Counted from the first letter of the stretch, positions 40,219 through 52,632 are shown. The stretch: DNA of 64,000 bases from Flavobacterium fluvii (GCF_900129545.1 NZ_FQWB01000002.1:372001-436000), one strand, 5' to 3'. A program made the numbers and translations. The notes: generated from the sequence alone by a model not told the origin.

Positions 40219-41076
40219 ATGATTAGTAAAACACAATTCGAAAACGAATTACAACTCATAATACAAAACGGAATCCGTGAAGACGTAGGTGAAGGCGATC
40301 ACAGCTCTTTGGCTTGTATTCCGGCAAACGCAACGGGAAGAGCAAAATTATTGGTCAAGGAAGACGGTATTATTGCCGGTGTGGCTTTCGCCAAAATGAT
40401 TCTCGAATATGTGGATTCTTCTTTAGAAATGGAAACTTTTATTACCGATGGAACTTCCGTGAAAAAAGGAGACGTGGTTTTTCATGTTTCGGGAAGCTCG
40501 CAATCCATCTTGAAGGCGGAACGACTGCTGTTGAATTCGATGCAACGAATGAGTGCCATTGCCACCAAAACCAAAAAATATGCCGATTTGCTTGAGGGAA
40601 CAAACACAAAAATTTTAGATACTCGAAAAACAACTCCTGGATTCAGGGCTTGCGAAAAATGGGCAGTAAAAATTGGCGGAGGCGAAAACCATCGTTTTGC
40701 GCTTTATGACATGATTATGCTTAAAGATAATCACAACGATTTTGCCGGAGGAATTACTTTGGCTATTGCCAAAACCAAGGCTTATCTCAAAGAAAAAAAT
40801 CTTGACCTTAGAATCATTGTCGAAGCCAGAAATTTGGAAGAAATCAGGGAGATTCTTGAAAACGAAGGAATTCACAGGATTTTGATAGACAATCTCGATT
40901 TTGAGGATACCAAAAAAGCGGTCGAATTAATCGGTAATAAATGCCAAACGGAATCCTCTGGCAACATCAACGAAAAAACGATCCGCAGTTATGCCGAGTG
41001 TGGAGTCAATTATATTTCGTCTGGCGCATTGACCCATTCGATTTATAATATGGATTTGAGTTTGAAGGCTTTTTAA
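40219..41076 (+). CDS. nadC: Nicotinate-nucleotide pyrophosphorylase (quinolinate phosphoribosyltransferase)
   Basis: A 285-residue protein of usual NadC length. Seen are EDVGEGDHSSLACIP, KVRGILLNxMQ-like LKAERLLLNSMQRMSAIAT, the substrate loop DTRKTTPGFRACEKWAVKIGG, ENHRFALYDMIMLKDNH and VEARNLEEI. It makes nicotinate mononucleotide from quinolinate and PRPP in NAD synthesis. nadA and nadB are not adjacent. A TACTTTAG box 25 bp upstream may be its -7 element. The BrkB-type gene follows after 13 bp. Confidence 0.96.
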   Translation: MISKTQFENELQLIIQNGIREDVGEGDHSSLACIPANATGRAKLLVKEDGIIAGVAFAKMILEYVDSSLEMETFITDGTSVKKGDVVFHVSGSSQSILKAERLLLNSMQRMSAIATKTKKYADLLEGTNTKILDTRKTTPGFRACEKWAVKIGGGENHRFALYDMIMLKDNHNDFAGGITLAIAKTKAYLKEKNLDLRIIVEARNLEEIREILENEGIHRILIDNLDFEDTKKAVELIGNKCQTESSGNINEKTIRSYAECGVNYISSGALTHSIYNMDLSLKAF

Positions 41077-41089
41077 ATTCAAATAAACT

Positions 41090-42019
41090 ATGAGTAAAGA
41101 AATAGAAGAAAGAATAGAGAGAATTCCTGTGTTTCGCAATTTGATTCGTCCATTAAAAAAGATAAAATTGCCCAAATTGGGAGGATTGTCTTTGTATGAT
41201 TTATTGGAATTGTATGGTCTTGGAATTGCGGAAAGTGCCTTTTCTTATCACGCCAGCGCAATTGCATTCAGCTTTTTTATGGCCTTGTTTCCCTTTGCCT
41301 TGTTTATATTAAACCTTATCCCCTACATTCCCATCGAAGGGTTTCAGGGCGATTTTCTTGAGTTTGTAAAGGATGGAGTGCCACCCAATACGTATGATGC
41401 CATTTATAAAATTATCAACGACATTCTTAATAATAGTCATTCCGGATTGCTTTCGTCAGGTTTTATATTGTCTATTTTTTTGATGGCCAATGGTTTGAAT
41501 GGGATTCTGGGAGGTTTTGAATCCTCGAAGCACGTGCTTATCAAAAGAGGATTTTTGCACCAATATTTGGTTGCTTTGGGAATGTCCTTGGTATTGTCGT
41601 TTTTGTTGTTGGTAACCGTTGCAATAATCGTGGTCTTTGAGGTTTTTATTCAAATGACAACGATTCAGGATGTGTTGAGTGACCAGATTCCGCTAATCAT
41701 TTTAGGAAGATATGTATTTGTGATTCTGATGATTTTAATTACAGTGTCCATACTTTTCAAATTCGGCACTACCCACACCAAGGATAGCGCATTTATTTCT
41801 ATAGGTTCCGTGTTTACCACTATTTTGGTTATTCTGGATTCTTATGCTTTTGGGATTTGGGTTATTCGGTTTTCTAAATACAATGAATTATACGGTTCTA
41901 TAGGAACGTTATTAATCATGATGTTTTACATTTGGATTAATTGCGCGATTTTGCTTCTCGGCTTCGAATTGAATGCATCTATAAACAAATTACGACGAAA
42001 AAAAGTACATATAGCATAA
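41090..42019 (+). CDS. YihY/BrkB-family inner-membrane protein
   Basis: A 309-residue protein with six hydrophobic segments, beginning after a ~55-residue charged N-terminus. The family pattern AFSYHASAIAFSFFMALFPFALFIL and GSIGTLLIMMFYIWINCAILLLGFELNA is clear. This family was once thought to be RNase BN; the true role is unknown and may concern envelope transport. It lies 13 bp after nadC and is probably co-transcribed. Confidence 0.9.
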   Translation: MSKEIEERIERIPVFRNLIRPLKKIKLPKLGGLSLYDLLELYGLGIAESAFSYHASAIAFSFFMALFPFALFILNLIPYIPIEGFQGDFLEFVKDGVPPNTYDAIYKIINDILNNSHSGLLSSGFILSIFLMANGLNGILGGFESSKHVLIKRGFLHQYLVALGMSLVLSFLLLVTVAIIVVFEVFIQMTTIQDVLSDQIPLIILGRYVFVILMILITVSILFKFGTTHTKDSAFISIGSVFTTILVILDSYAFGIWVIRFSKYNELYGSIGTLLIMMFYIWINCAILLLGFELNASINKLRRKKVHIA

Positions 42020-42059
42020 TTTATGGAGGTTTACAAAGTGTAACTAAATAATGTGGATT

Positions 42060-42494
42060 ATGAATAAAAAGCTTGTTATTACTATAGTTTTATTCTTTTT
42101 GGCAATTTTATTTGCTCAAAGTCAAACGGTTGTCGGAAAATGGAAAACTATCGACGACGAAACTGGAAAGGCCAAAGCAATAGTGGAAATTTATGAGGAA
42201 TCAGGAAAAATATACGGGAAAGTAGTTTTTATTTTGGAGCCTGAAAACAAGAAGAAACTTTGTGTCGAATGTTCGGGTAAGGACAAAGACAAGCCTATTC
42301 TTGGAATGATAATAATAAAAGGGCTTTCAAAAGAAGGTTCTGAATATACTAATGGGAAAATCCTGGATCCAAAGAATGGTAATTTATACAAGTGTTACAT
42401 TACCTTGGAAACAAAGGATAAACTCAAAGTTCGTGGTTATATAGGGATTTCATTATTGGGAAGAACACAATATTGGTACAGAGTAAAGAATTAA
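42060..42494 (+). CDS. DUF2147 family secreted protein
   Basis: The ATG at 42060 gives 144 residues and a clean signal peptide (MNKKLVITIVLFFLAILFAQS); the ATG at 42051 would add only three residues. The mature part has VVGKWKTIDDETGKAKAIVEIY, a paired-Cys KLCVECSGKDKDKPILGM, and GKILDPKNGNLYKCYITLE, all hallmarks of DUF2147. The domain is a small beta-barrel expected in the periplasm. Its function is unknown. Confidence 0.9.
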   Translation: MNKKLVITIVLFFLAILFAQSQTVVGKWKTIDDETGKAKAIVEIYEESGKIYGKVVFILEPENKKKLCVECSGKDKDKPILGMIIIKGLSKEGSEYTNGKILDPKNGNLYKCYITLETKDKLKVRGYIGISLLGRTQYWYRVKN

Positions 42495-42524
42495 TTTTTT
42501 GAATATAGAAATCCAAAATCCACA

Positions 42525-44975
42525 ATGCATTTTGTTGAAGTAATTTTACCGCTTTCTCTTGCCAAGACGTTTACTTACAGCGTTTCCGAAACCGAGTACC
42601 ACTACATCAAAAAAGGAATGCGACTGGCTGTGCCTTTCGGTAAAAGTAAAATCTACACGGCGCTGGTTATTGAAATCCATCAAAACAAACCCACTTTATA
42701 CGAAGCCAAGGAAATCCATCAAATTCTTGACGAAAAACCCATAGTCACCGAGATTCAAATCGCACACTGGCAGTGGATTGCTTCCTATTATATGTGCGCC
42801 ATTGGCGATGTGTATCGTGGTGCAATGCCATCGGCACTTTTATTGGAAAGCGAAACTATTATATCGCAAAAGCAAAATGGTTTTGTAGATGAAAGCCTGC
42901 TTTCGGACGAGGAATTCCTGGTTTATGAAGCCTTGCAACAGCAAAGTTCCTTGAAAGTTCAGGATATAATGAATATTTTGAACAAGAAGAATATTTTTCC
43001 GGTTATCCAAAAATTGGTAAACAAAAATATTTTGGTGCTTCAGGAAGAAGTTCAGGAAAGTTATGCGCCAAAATTGGTTCGATACGTAAAATTGCATTCC
43101 AAATACGAATCGAATGAGGGTTTGGGTGAATTATTGGAAGTGCTCAAAAATGCCAATAAACAAAAGGAAATCGTCCTTGGTTATTTTCAATTAAGTGCTT
43201 CCGAGAAAAAGCCGATTACAGTTAAGAAGTTGATTGAAACTGCAAATTCCACTTCTGCAGTTATAAAGGTATTGATTGATAAAGAGATTTTCGAAGAATA
43301 TTACATTCAAGTAGATCGCGTCAACTTTTCAGGAAAAACAAAGGAAGAGCAATTACAATTAAGTGAAGCCCAACAAATAGCTTTTGAAAAAATAAAGGAA
43401 AGCTTTGTTGAAAAAGAAGTTTGTCTTTTGCACGGAGTAACGTCCAGCGGAAAAACCGAAATATACACCAAACTCATTGAAGAGTATATTGCATCAGGAA
43501 AACAGGTCTTGTATTTATTGCCTGAAATTGCGTTGACAACTCAATTAGTTGGAAGATTAAGAGATTATTTCGGAAATAAAGTGGCTGTTTTTCATTCGAA
43601 ATACAGTAATAACGAAAGGGTGGAAGTGTGGCAACAAGTCTTGGCGGAATCGCCAAAAGCACAAATTGTCATTGGAGCCAGATCGGCTTTGTTCTTGCCA
43701 TTTTCCAACTTGGGATTAGTTATTGTTGATGAAGAACACGAACAAACCTTCAAGCAAGTTGATCCATCGCCACGGTATCATGCCAGGGATGCTTCGGTAG
43801 TTTTGGCCAATAGCCACAAGGCAAAAGTAGTATTGGGTTCGGCTACGCCAAGTATCGAAACCTATTACAATGCCCAATCTGGAAAATATGGTTTTGTCGA
43901 AATTACCGAAAGATACGGCAATGTTCGAATGCCTGAAATTGAATTGGTGGACTTGAAAGATAAATATTTCCGCAAAAAAATGTCAGGTCATTTCAGTGAT
44001 ACCTTAATTGAAAATATTACGACTGCTTTGTCTTTGGGGGAACAAGTTATTTTGTTTCAAAATCGCAGGGGTTTTTCTCCTATTATAGAATGCTTGACTT
44101 GTGGTCACGTCCCGCAATGTCCACAATGCGACGTGAGCTTGACGTATCACAAACATAAAAACCAGTTGCGTTGTCATTATTGCGGTTATTCGATGGCAAA
44201 ACCAACCAATTGTCATACTTGTTCAAGTGTGCATCTGACTACCAAAGGTTTTGGAACGGAACAAATTCAGCAGGAATTGGTCGAATTGTTCCCAAATACT
44301 AAAATTGGACGAATGGATCAGGACACGACTCGAGGTAAATTTGGTTTCGAAAAAATCATTGACAGTTTCAAAAACCGTGAAGTTGATATTTTGGTGGGAA
44401 CTCAAATGCTTGCCAAAGGTTTGGATTTTGACAATGTGGGTTTGGTGGGAATCATGAATGCCGACAATATGCTGTATCATCCCGATTTCAGGGCTTTTGA
44501 AAGAAGTTACCAAATGATGACCCAGGTTTCGGGTCGTTCTGGTCGATCGGAAAAACAGGGAAAAGTGGTTGTCCAAACCTATAATCCGGATCACAACACC
44601 ATTCAGCAAGTGGTTCGCAATGATTATGAAGGAATGTATAAAGAACAATTATACGACAGGCAAATCTATCATTACCCTCCTTATTATAAACTCGTGAAAT
44701 TGACTTTGAAACACAGGGATTTTGATAAACTCAAAGAAGGTTCGATGTGGTTGTACCAGGTGATGAAGCAAAACTTGACCATTCCAGTTCTGGGACCGGA
44801 AGAACCACCGATTTCCAGAATCCGAAACGAATACATTAGAACCATAATGGTAAAAATCCCGACGAATCAGCCCCTGCAAGGCACAAAAAAAACTATCCAG
44901 AAAATGCTGAATAGTTTTGAGGCTGTTGCACAATACAGGGCTATAAAAGTCGCCGTGAATGTTGATTTTTATTAG
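42525..44975 (+). CDS. priA: Primosomal protein N' (replication restart helicase PriA)
   Basis: An 816-residue protein. The 3'-DNA-binding domain starts HFVEVILPLSLAKTFTYSV. The helicase core has Walker A GVTSSGKTEIY, Walker B VDEEHEQTFKQ, and GSATPSIE. The zinc region CLTCGHVPQCPQCDVSLTYH, then CHYCGYS and CHTCSS, supplies paired cysteines. Motifs V/VI are LVGTQMLAKGLDFDNV and QVSGRSGR. PriA reloads the replisome at stalled forks. Its end overlaps the convergent response-regulator gene by 4 bp. Confidence 0.97.
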   Translation: MHFVEVILPLSLAKTFTYSVSETEYHYIKKGMRLAVPFGKSKIYTALVIEIHQNKPTLYEAKEIHQILDEKPIVTEIQIAHWQWIASYYMCAIGDVYRGAMPSALLLESETIISQKQNGFVDESLLSDEEFLVYEALQQQSSLKVQDIMNILNKKNIFPVIQKLVNKNILVLQEEVQESYAPKLVRYVKLHSKYESNEGLGELLEVLKNANKQKEIVLGYFQLSASEKKPITVKKLIETANSTSAVIKVLIDKEIFEEYYIQVDRVNFSGKTKEEQLQLSEAQQIAFEKIKESFVEKEVCLLHGVTSSGKTEIYTKLIEEYIASGKQVLYLLPEIALTTQLVGRLRDYFGNKVAVFHSKYSNNERVEVWQQVLAESPKAQIVIGARSALFLPFSNLGLVIVDEEHEQTFKQVDPSPRYHARDASVVLANSHKAKVVLGSATPSIETYYNAQSGKYGFVEITERYGNVRMPEIELVDLKDKYFRKKMSGHFSDTLIENITTALSLGEQVILFQNRRGFSPIIECLTCGHVPQCPQCDVSLTYHKHKNQLRCHYCGYSMAKPTNCHTCSSVHLTTKGFGTEQIQQELVELFPNTKIGRMDQDTTRGKFGFEKIIDSFKNREVDILVGTQMLAKGLDFDNVGLVGIMNADNMLYHPDFRAFERSYQMMTQVSGRSGRSEKQGKVVVQTYNPDHNTIQQVVRNDYEGMYKEQLYDRQIYHYPPYYKLVKLTLKHRDFDKLKEGSMWLYQVMKQNLTIPVLGPEEPPISRIRNEYIRTIMVKIPTNQPLQGTKKTIQKMLNSFEAVAQYRAIKVAVNVDFY

Positions 44976-45667
44976 TTAATCGCCAGAGCTCTAACTAAAT
45001 CTTCTTTTTTATGTCTGCTGAGTGGAATTTTGGTAATTCCAATTTCGGCAAATCTACTATTGAAGCGTTCCACTTTGTCTATATTGATAATATAAGATTT
45101 GTGTACTCTAACAAATTTGTCTTTTGACAAGTCTTTTTCAAAAGATTTCATTGTGGAAAGCACCAAGTTGCTGTCGTCTTCGGTCACTACTTTTACATAA
45201 TCACCAAAAGCTTCAATCCATTTTATTTTAGCGGTAAAAATCTTTAGCTTTTTAAGATTGCTTTTAATGAAAATGTGGTCTCCGTCTTCTTCATGGGTTT
45301 CGGATCGCAACATTTGTAAATCCATGGCTCTTTTTACGGAAGCATTAAATCTATCAATGGCTATTGGTTTTTGAAGGTAGTCGGTTGCGTCATAATCAAA
45401 CGCTTTCATAGCGTATTCAGCCTTTGAAGTGATGAAAATAATTTGAGGTTTGGTTTTTAAACCATCCAAAAAATCGAAGCCACTTATAACGGGCATTTCA
45501 ATGTCCAAAAAGATTAAGTCCACGTTATGTATGGTCATACATCCTCTTGCTTCAATTGCATTGGAAAAATCACCTATTAAATGTAAGTTTGGGTGATTAT
45601 TTACTAACTTTGTGATAATCATTCTTTGAATGGAACTATCATCTACAACGACACAATTTAGTTTCAT
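44972..45667 (-). CDS. LytTR-type response regulator
   Basis: A 231-residue protein. The receiver domain has the acidic pair in VVVDDSS and the phospho-acceptor Asp55 in LIFLDIEMPVISGFDFL, with a conserved Lys in YLQKPI. The LytTR DNA-binding domain starts about residue 130 (IFIKSNLKKLKIF, IKWIEAFGDYVKVVT, FVRVHKSYIINID). No histidine kinase adjoins; a LytS/YehU-type partner would have to be elsewhere. It is convergent with priA. Confidence 0.93.
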   Translation of the reverse strand: MKLNCVVVDDSSIQRMIITKLVNNHPNLHLIGDFSNAIEARGCMTIHNVDLIFLDIEMPVISGFDFLDGLKTKPQIIFITSKAEYAMKAFDYDATDYLQKPIAIDRFNASVKRAMDLQMLRSETHEEDGDHIFIKSNLKKLKIFTAKIKWIEAFGDYVKVVTEDDSNLVLSTMKSFEKDLSKDKFVRVHKSYIINIDKVERFNSRFAEIGITKIPLSRHKKEDLVRALAIN

Positions 45668-45774
45668 AAATATTCATTTTTTAAGATTCGGGATAGTAAA
45701 AGTAATATGTATTTTTTTTAAAACCAAATCTTTATCGGCTTTTTTTGTATTACAACGAATTAAATCTAATTCTG

Positions 45775-45805
45775 TTTGTTTATTAAAATTAAATGATTAC
45801 TTTTG
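45775..45805 (+). promoter_or_regulatory. Promoter of rpsF-rpsR-rplI
   Basis: TTTG at 45775-45778, a 19-bp spacer and TACTTTTG at 45798-45805 match the Bacteroidota promoter consensus closely. The rpsF ATG is 30 bp downstream. Confidence 0.8.
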
Positions 45806-45835
45806 CACCCAAATTAACAAATAAATAAATTATTT

Positions 45836-46177
45836 ATGAATCATTATGAAACTGTTTTCATTTTAAATCCCGTTTTATCTGAAGTTCAGGTAAAGGAAAC
45901 AGTAAGCAAATTTGAAGATTTTCTTACTAGTCGTGGAGCTACAATGGTATCAAAAGAAGATTGGGGCCTAAAAAAAATGGCTTACGAAATCCAAAACAAA
46001 AAATCTGGTTTTTACCATTTGTTTGAATTCAACGTTCCAGGAGAAGTTCTTATTGCTTTTGAAACTGAATTTAGACGTGACGAAAGAGTTATGCGTTTCT
46101 TAACTGTAAGTCTTGACAAACATGCTATCTCTTGGGCTGAAAGAAGAAGAGCAAAACTTAAATCTACAAAAGCTTAA
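45836..46177 (+). CDS. rpsF: Ribosomal protein bS6
   Basis: A 113-residue protein starting [20 protein letters not shown], with [24 protein letters not shown] and [15 protein letters not shown], all typical of bS6. It binds the platform of the 30S subunit with bS18. It heads the conserved S6-S18-L9 operon; rpsR follows after 5 bp. Confidence 0.98.
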   Translation: MNHYETVFILNPVLSEVQVKETVSKFEDFLTSRGATMVSKEDWGLKKMAYEIQNKKSGFYHLFEFNVPGEVLIAFETEFRRDERVMRFLTVSLDKHAISWAERRRAKLKSTKA

Positions 46178-46182
46178 TCATC

Positions 46183-46479
46183 ATGGCAACATTACAACAA
46201 TCTGCTTCAGGAAAAAAAGACGGAGATATCAGATATCTTACTCCTTTAAACATAGAAACCAACAAAACTAAAAAGTACTGTCGTTTCAAAAAATCAGGTA
46301 TCAAATATATTGATTATAAAGATGCTGATTTCTTGTTGAAATTCGTTAATGAGCAAGGAAAAATTCTTCCTCGTCGTTTAACAGGTACTTCATTGAAATA
46401 CCAAAGAAAAGTGTCTGTAGCCGTAAAAAGAGCTCGTCACTTAGCTTTAATGCCATACGTGGCCGATTTATTAAAATAA
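46183..46479 (+). CDS. rpsR: Ribosomal protein bS18
   Basis: A 98-residue protein. The core [20 protein letters not shown] and [20 protein letters not shown] then [12 protein letters not shown] are diagnostic of bS18. It forms a heterodimer with bS6 on the small subunit. It sits between rpsF and rplI; the 67-bp gap to rplI holds no strong signal. Confidence 0.98.
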   Translation: MATLQQSASGKKDGDIRYLTPLNIETNKTKKYCRFKKSGIKYIDYKDADFLLKFVNEQGKILPRRLTGTSLKYQRKVSVAVKRARHLALMPYVADLLK

Positions 46480-46546
46480 TATTAAAAACAAAGTTGTTGG
46501 TTTTCGGTCAAATGAAACCTAACTTCTACCTTATAAGGACAACAAC

Positions 46547-46990
46547 ATGGAAATTATATTAAAAAAAGACGTTCAAAATTTAGGTTTTAAAGATGATGTG
46601 GTAAATGTAAAAAATGGTTACGGTCGTAACTTTTTAATCCCACAAGGTTTTGGACAATTGGCTACTCCTTCTGCAAAGAAAGTATTGGCTGAAAACCTAA
46701 AACAAAGAGCGCACAAAGAAGCTAAAGTTGTTGCAGACGCAAAAGCATTGGCTGAAAACTTGAAAGCATTGGAAATTAAAATTTTCGCAAAAGCGGGTGG
46801 AGAAAAACTTTTTGGATCTATCACCAACATCGATATTGCCGAAGCTTTGGAAAAAGCAGGTCAATCAATCGAAAGAAAATTTATCACTAGCGGTATCGTA
46901 AAACGTACTGGTAAATATGCTGCAAGCATCAGATTACACAGAGATGTGGTAGTTGAATTGCCTTATGAAATTGTTGCTGAAAAAGCATAA
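46547..46990 (+). CDS. rplI: Ribosomal protein bL9
   Basis: A 147-residue protein. The N-terminal domain MEIILKKDVQNLGFKDDVVN and VKNGYGRNFLIPQGFGQLAT is diagnostic, followed by the long connecting helix and a C-terminal domain with GGEKLFGSITNIDIAEAL. It binds 23S rRNA at the base of the L1 stalk. It ends the operon before a strong terminator. Confidence 0.98.
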   Translation: MEIILKKDVQNLGFKDDVVNVKNGYGRNFLIPQGFGQLATPSAKKVLAENLKQRAHKEAKVVADAKALAENLKALEIKIFAKAGGEKLFGSITNIDIAEALEKAGQSIERKFITSGIVKRTGKYAASIRLHRDVVVELPYEIVAEKA

Positions 46991-47010
46991 TTTCTAAATT
47001 TATAGAATCA

Positions 47011-47039
47011 AATCCCGATGAAAGTCGGGATTTTTTTTT
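47011..47039 (+). terminator. Terminator of the rpsF-rpsR-rplI operon
   Basis: AATCCCGA-tgaaag-TCGGGATT with a T9 run, 21 bp after the rplI stop. Confidence 0.9.
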
Positions 47040-47042
47040 AAT

Positions 47043-47114
47043 CTGAATTTATTTCAGATTCTTTTTTTTATAATTAATTCGCATCTTAATGAGAAGATGC
47101 TGAAATAAATTCAG
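47043..47114. repeat. Inverted repeat upstream of the DUF6495 gene
   Basis: CTGAATTTATTTCAG (47043-47057) and CTGAAATAAATTCAG (47100-47114) are exact reverse complements. Between them lies a T run and a second hairpin, GCATCTT-aatgag-AAGATGC (47081-47100). The right part resembles a dispersed flavobacterial repeat (GATGCTGAAATAAATTCAGC type) and ends 5 bp before the ATG at 47120. Confidence 0.75.
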
Positions 47115-47119
47115 CATAA

Positions 47120-47593
47120 ATGAAATACACGAGATTAACCAAAGAACAATTTGAGGAGTTGAATCAGGAATTTAGCACTTTTCTTGCCACTCAAACTATC
47201 GACAAAACAGAATGGGATCAATTAAAAGCGGAAAAACCCGAAGTGGCCGAGCAAGAATTGGATGTTTTTTCAGATTTGGTTTGGGAAGGCGTTTTAAGTA
47301 GAGCAGAATATTTAGAACATTTCTCAAAAAATCATATTTTCCTTTTTCAGTGTTTTGATACATATGTTCAGTCTATTGTTTTGAAATCATTGGTTCCCGA
47401 AACCGATTTTTTGACCAAAGAGGGATTGCAATGGTTGAGCGACAATATGTTTACGGAAACCATCGAAATCAAAACGGGTAAAAAAGTATTTACCGAGGAG
47501 CGCAATTCTTCTGTTTTTGAATTGATTCAACAAGGTTCTTTTTTAAGCGACGGACAATTATTCAAACAAATAATTGCGATTATTGAATCGTAA
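47120..47593 (+). CDS. DUF6495 family protein
   Basis: A 157-residue acidic, soluble protein beginning MKYTRLTKEQFEELNQEFST, with DVFSDLVWEGVLSRAEYLEHFS and LFQCFDTYVQSIVLK, which I take as DUF6495. It is conserved in Flavobacteriia next to core genes; the function is unknown. Its start lies directly behind a palindromic repeat, so translation may depend on how the 5' end folds. Confidence 0.75.
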   Translation: MKYTRLTKEQFEELNQEFSTFLATQTIDKTEWDQLKAEKPEVAEQELDVFSDLVWEGVLSRAEYLEHFSKNHIFLFQCFDTYVQSIVLKSLVPETDFLTKEGLQWLSDNMFTETIEIKTGKKVFTEERNSSVFELIQQGSFLSDGQLFKQIIAIIES

Positions 47594-47627
47594 TTTGGCG
47601 TTTTTATTTTTTAATTGGTTATTTTAG

Positions 47628-50341
<2,714 letters not shown>

Positions 50342-50352
<11 letters not shown>

Positions 50353-51253
50353 TTGATTTTCCGTTGGCAGATTTGGACTTGTCGTTGTCAAAATAAAAAT
50401 CAATTCGTCCCAAATTGATGCCATAACAACCCACTTGGTTTACCAAAACTTCTTTGCCTTCCAAGTTTTTTACAATAGTTGGTTTGTCCAGAAAAGTGTG
50501 TGTGTGACCTCCAATAATCAAGTCAATGTCTTTGGTGAGTTCGGCCAGTTTTAAGTCGGATATTTTGTTTGAATCATCTTTGCTGTATTTGTAACCAAGA
50601 TGCGACAAACAAATAACCAAGTCGCATTTGTTTTCTTTTTTTAGAATTCGAACCATGTCTTGGGTTGTTTCAACAGGATTGTGCCACACGGTTTCTTTGT
50701 ACATTTTCTTGTCAACCAATCCTTCCAGTTCGATTCCGAGTCCAAAAACGCCAATTTTGATTCCATTTTTTTCGAAAATCTTGAACGGTTTTACAAAACC
50801 ATCCATCGTGGTATTTTTGAAATCATAGTTTGCCGAAACAAATTCAAAAGTGGCATGCGGCATTTGAGCTGTCAAACCGTCAACTCCATTGTCAAAATCG
50901 TGATTGCCAATCGTTGACAAATCATATTTCATCATACTCATCAATTTGAATTCCAGTTCGCCTCCATAATAATTAAAGTATGGAGTTCCCTGAAAAATAT
51001 CACCGGCATCCAGCAGCAATACATTTGGATTTTCCTGGCGAATAGTTTCAATCAATGCGGCTCTTCTGGCAACACCGCCCATATTTGGATTCCGAGGGTC
51101 ATCCAAAGGAAATGGGTCAATATGACTGTGAACATCATTGGTATGTAGTATCGTTATATGTTTGATGTCTGGTTTAAAACTGCTCAACGACAATCCTAAA
51201 CTCAGGAAAGCTGTGCTGGCTGCGGTTTTTTCGATAAATTCTCTTCTTTTCAT
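50342..51253 (-). CDS. 5'-nucleotidase-type metallophosphatase (N-terminal half of UshA-like enzyme)
   Basis: A 303-residue protein starting MKRREFIEKTAASTAFLSLG, a Tat-like signal (KRREF). The metallophosphatase motifs are ILHTNDVHSHIDPF, LLDAGDIFQGTPYF, TIGNHDFDNGVDG, ICLSHLGY and IIGGHTHTF. It stops before the substrate-binding C-terminal domain, which is encoded by the adjacent upstream gene. The two together equal one UshA-like enzyme of periplasmic nucleotide hydrolysis. Confidence 0.92.
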
Positions 51254-51277
51254 TTTTTACTGTTTTATTCTGCAATA

Positions 51278-52057
51278 TTATTCCTCACTGATTCTCACGT
51301 CATTTTTTGCAGTAATTGTATCTACTTCCTTGAAATAATCAATCAGGATGTTTCTCAATTTATAATTAAGATCAAATTTTTGCACTCCTTTTTTAAAGAA
51401 ATTCATGTTGTCGCCTCCATTGGATAAATAATCATTGGTGGCAACATAATAAATAGCATCTTTTTCGACTGGTTTTCCTTGAACAAGTATATTTTTTGCA
51501 ACATTATCTTTGCCGATTGTAAAAGTGATTCCTGACAAGGGATGTGGTTTTTTTGTGGCTATAAAATAGTCCACCAGTTCCAAAACTTGTTCTCCTTTCA
51601 AGGCGATTACCACAAGGCTGTTTTCAAAAGGCATTATTTCAAAAGCCGTTCTGGAAGTAATATTTCCTTTTGGAAGAATCGACCTAATGCCTCCATGGTT
51701 AAGAATGCAAAAATCAATATTCTTTTTTTCGCGAGTCATGAATATGGTATTTCCACGTTGTAAAGTTACGTCTGCCAGTAAATTACCAATGGGAGTTTGC
51801 CATTTGCCGCTGCTTTTGTCCAATGTTTCGGGAGAGTAAGCCAGGACGCTGCTTAAATCTTGGTCAATATGATCTCGATAGGGTTTAATAAAATTTTCAA
51901 ACTGGGGGCTTTGCTTTTCTTTATCGGTAATTGCTATTTGTTTTCCTTCTATTTTTGTTACATTATAGTTTTGTTTGCTGCAAGAAACGCTTAAAAAAAA
52001 TGTTAAGAATATAACAAAAAGTTTTAAAACGTCATTATAGTTTTTTAGATTTACCAT
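51278..52057 (-). CDS. 5'-nucleotidase C-terminal domain lipoprotein
   Basis: A 259-residue protein with a lipobox (FFLSVSCSK, Cys around 27). The body matches the 5'-nucleotidase C-terminal domain: WQTPIGNLLADVTLQRGNTIF, DFCILNHGGIRSILPKGNIT, AFEIMPFENSLVVIALKG and VATNDYLSNGGDNMNFF. It is encoded 24 bp upstream of the metallophosphatase gene. Thus the enzyme is split into a lipid-anchored binding half and a Tat-exported catalytic half. Confidence 0.92.
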   Translation of the reverse strand: MVNLKNYNDVLKLFVIFLTFFLSVSCSKQNYNVTKIEGKQIAITDKEKQSPQFENFIKPYRDHIDQDLSSVLAYSPETLDKSSGKWQTPIGNLLADVTLQRGNTIFMTREKKNIDFCILNHGGIRSILPKGNITSRTAFEIMPFENSLVVIALKGEQVLELVDYFIATKKPHPLSGITFTIGKDNVAKNILVQGKPVEKDAIYYVATNDYLSNGGDNMNFFKKGVQKFDLNYKLRNILIDYFKEVDTITAKNDVRISEE

Positions 52058-52105
52058 CTGTTATGCGACTTTAATTAATTAATTTTGTAACCACGTAAAA
52101 GTAAC

Positions 52106-52624
52106 ATGTTTTTGAATTATATAAAGGATTATTTTTTAAAAAGGATATTAAAAAATAGTTTGCAAAATGTAAAATGTATTTCTTCAAAGGTTCCGATACA
52201 AAGGGTTGGGGTGCTAGTTGATGAAAGTTATTTTCTTGAAAAAGACGCCTTGGTAAAGGAATTAATAGCCAATGGAATTTCTGGAAATAATATAAGTATA
52301 ATAGTTTACAGGGACAAGTTAAAGAAAAACGAAGTCTATTCACAGCCGACATTTAGTATCAAACAACTCAATTGGAATGCTGAAATCATGGACCCAACAG
52401 TAAATGATTTCATTAACGACGAGTTTGATTTATTAATAAGTTATTACGATGTGGAGAAAGCAATTTTGCTCAACATTACCCACAATTCAAGGGCGTTGTT
52501 TAAAGTTGGTTTTCAATCAATTGACAAAAGATTAAACCATTTGATAATCAATACGAATGCCGAGAATTACAAAGTATTTGTTGAAGAATTATTCAGGTAT
52601 TTAAAAATATTAAACAAAATTTAA
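52106..52624 (+). CDS. DUF6913 family protein
   Basis: A 172-residue soluble protein starting MFLNYIKDYFLKRILKNSLQ, with VGVLVDESYFLEKDALVKEL, DPTVNDFINDEFDLLISYYD and SRALFKVGFQS. I recognise this as DUF6913, a family found beside dapA in Flavobacteriia. The alpha/beta pattern suggests a Rossmann-like fold; no function is known. dapA follows 8 bp downstream, so they are co-transcribed. Confidence 0.75.
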   Translation: MFLNYIKDYFLKRILKNSLQNVKCISSKVPIQRVGVLVDESYFLEKDALVKELIANGISGNNISIIVYRDKLKKNEVYSQPTFSIKQLNWNAEIMDPTVNDFINDEFDLLISYYDVEKAILLNITHNSRALFKVGFQSIDKRLNHLIINTNAENYKVFVEELFRYLKILNKI

Positions 52625-52632
52625 AATAAATT

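Noticed and set aside
44004..44648. Long frames antisense to priA
   Set aside because: They mirror the priA zinc and helicase region; similar antisense frames accompany most long genes here and have no independent support.
45668..45835. A tRNA or small RNA upstream of rpsF
   Set aside because: No cloverleaf or strong structure could be drawn; the gap is explained by the rpsF promoter.
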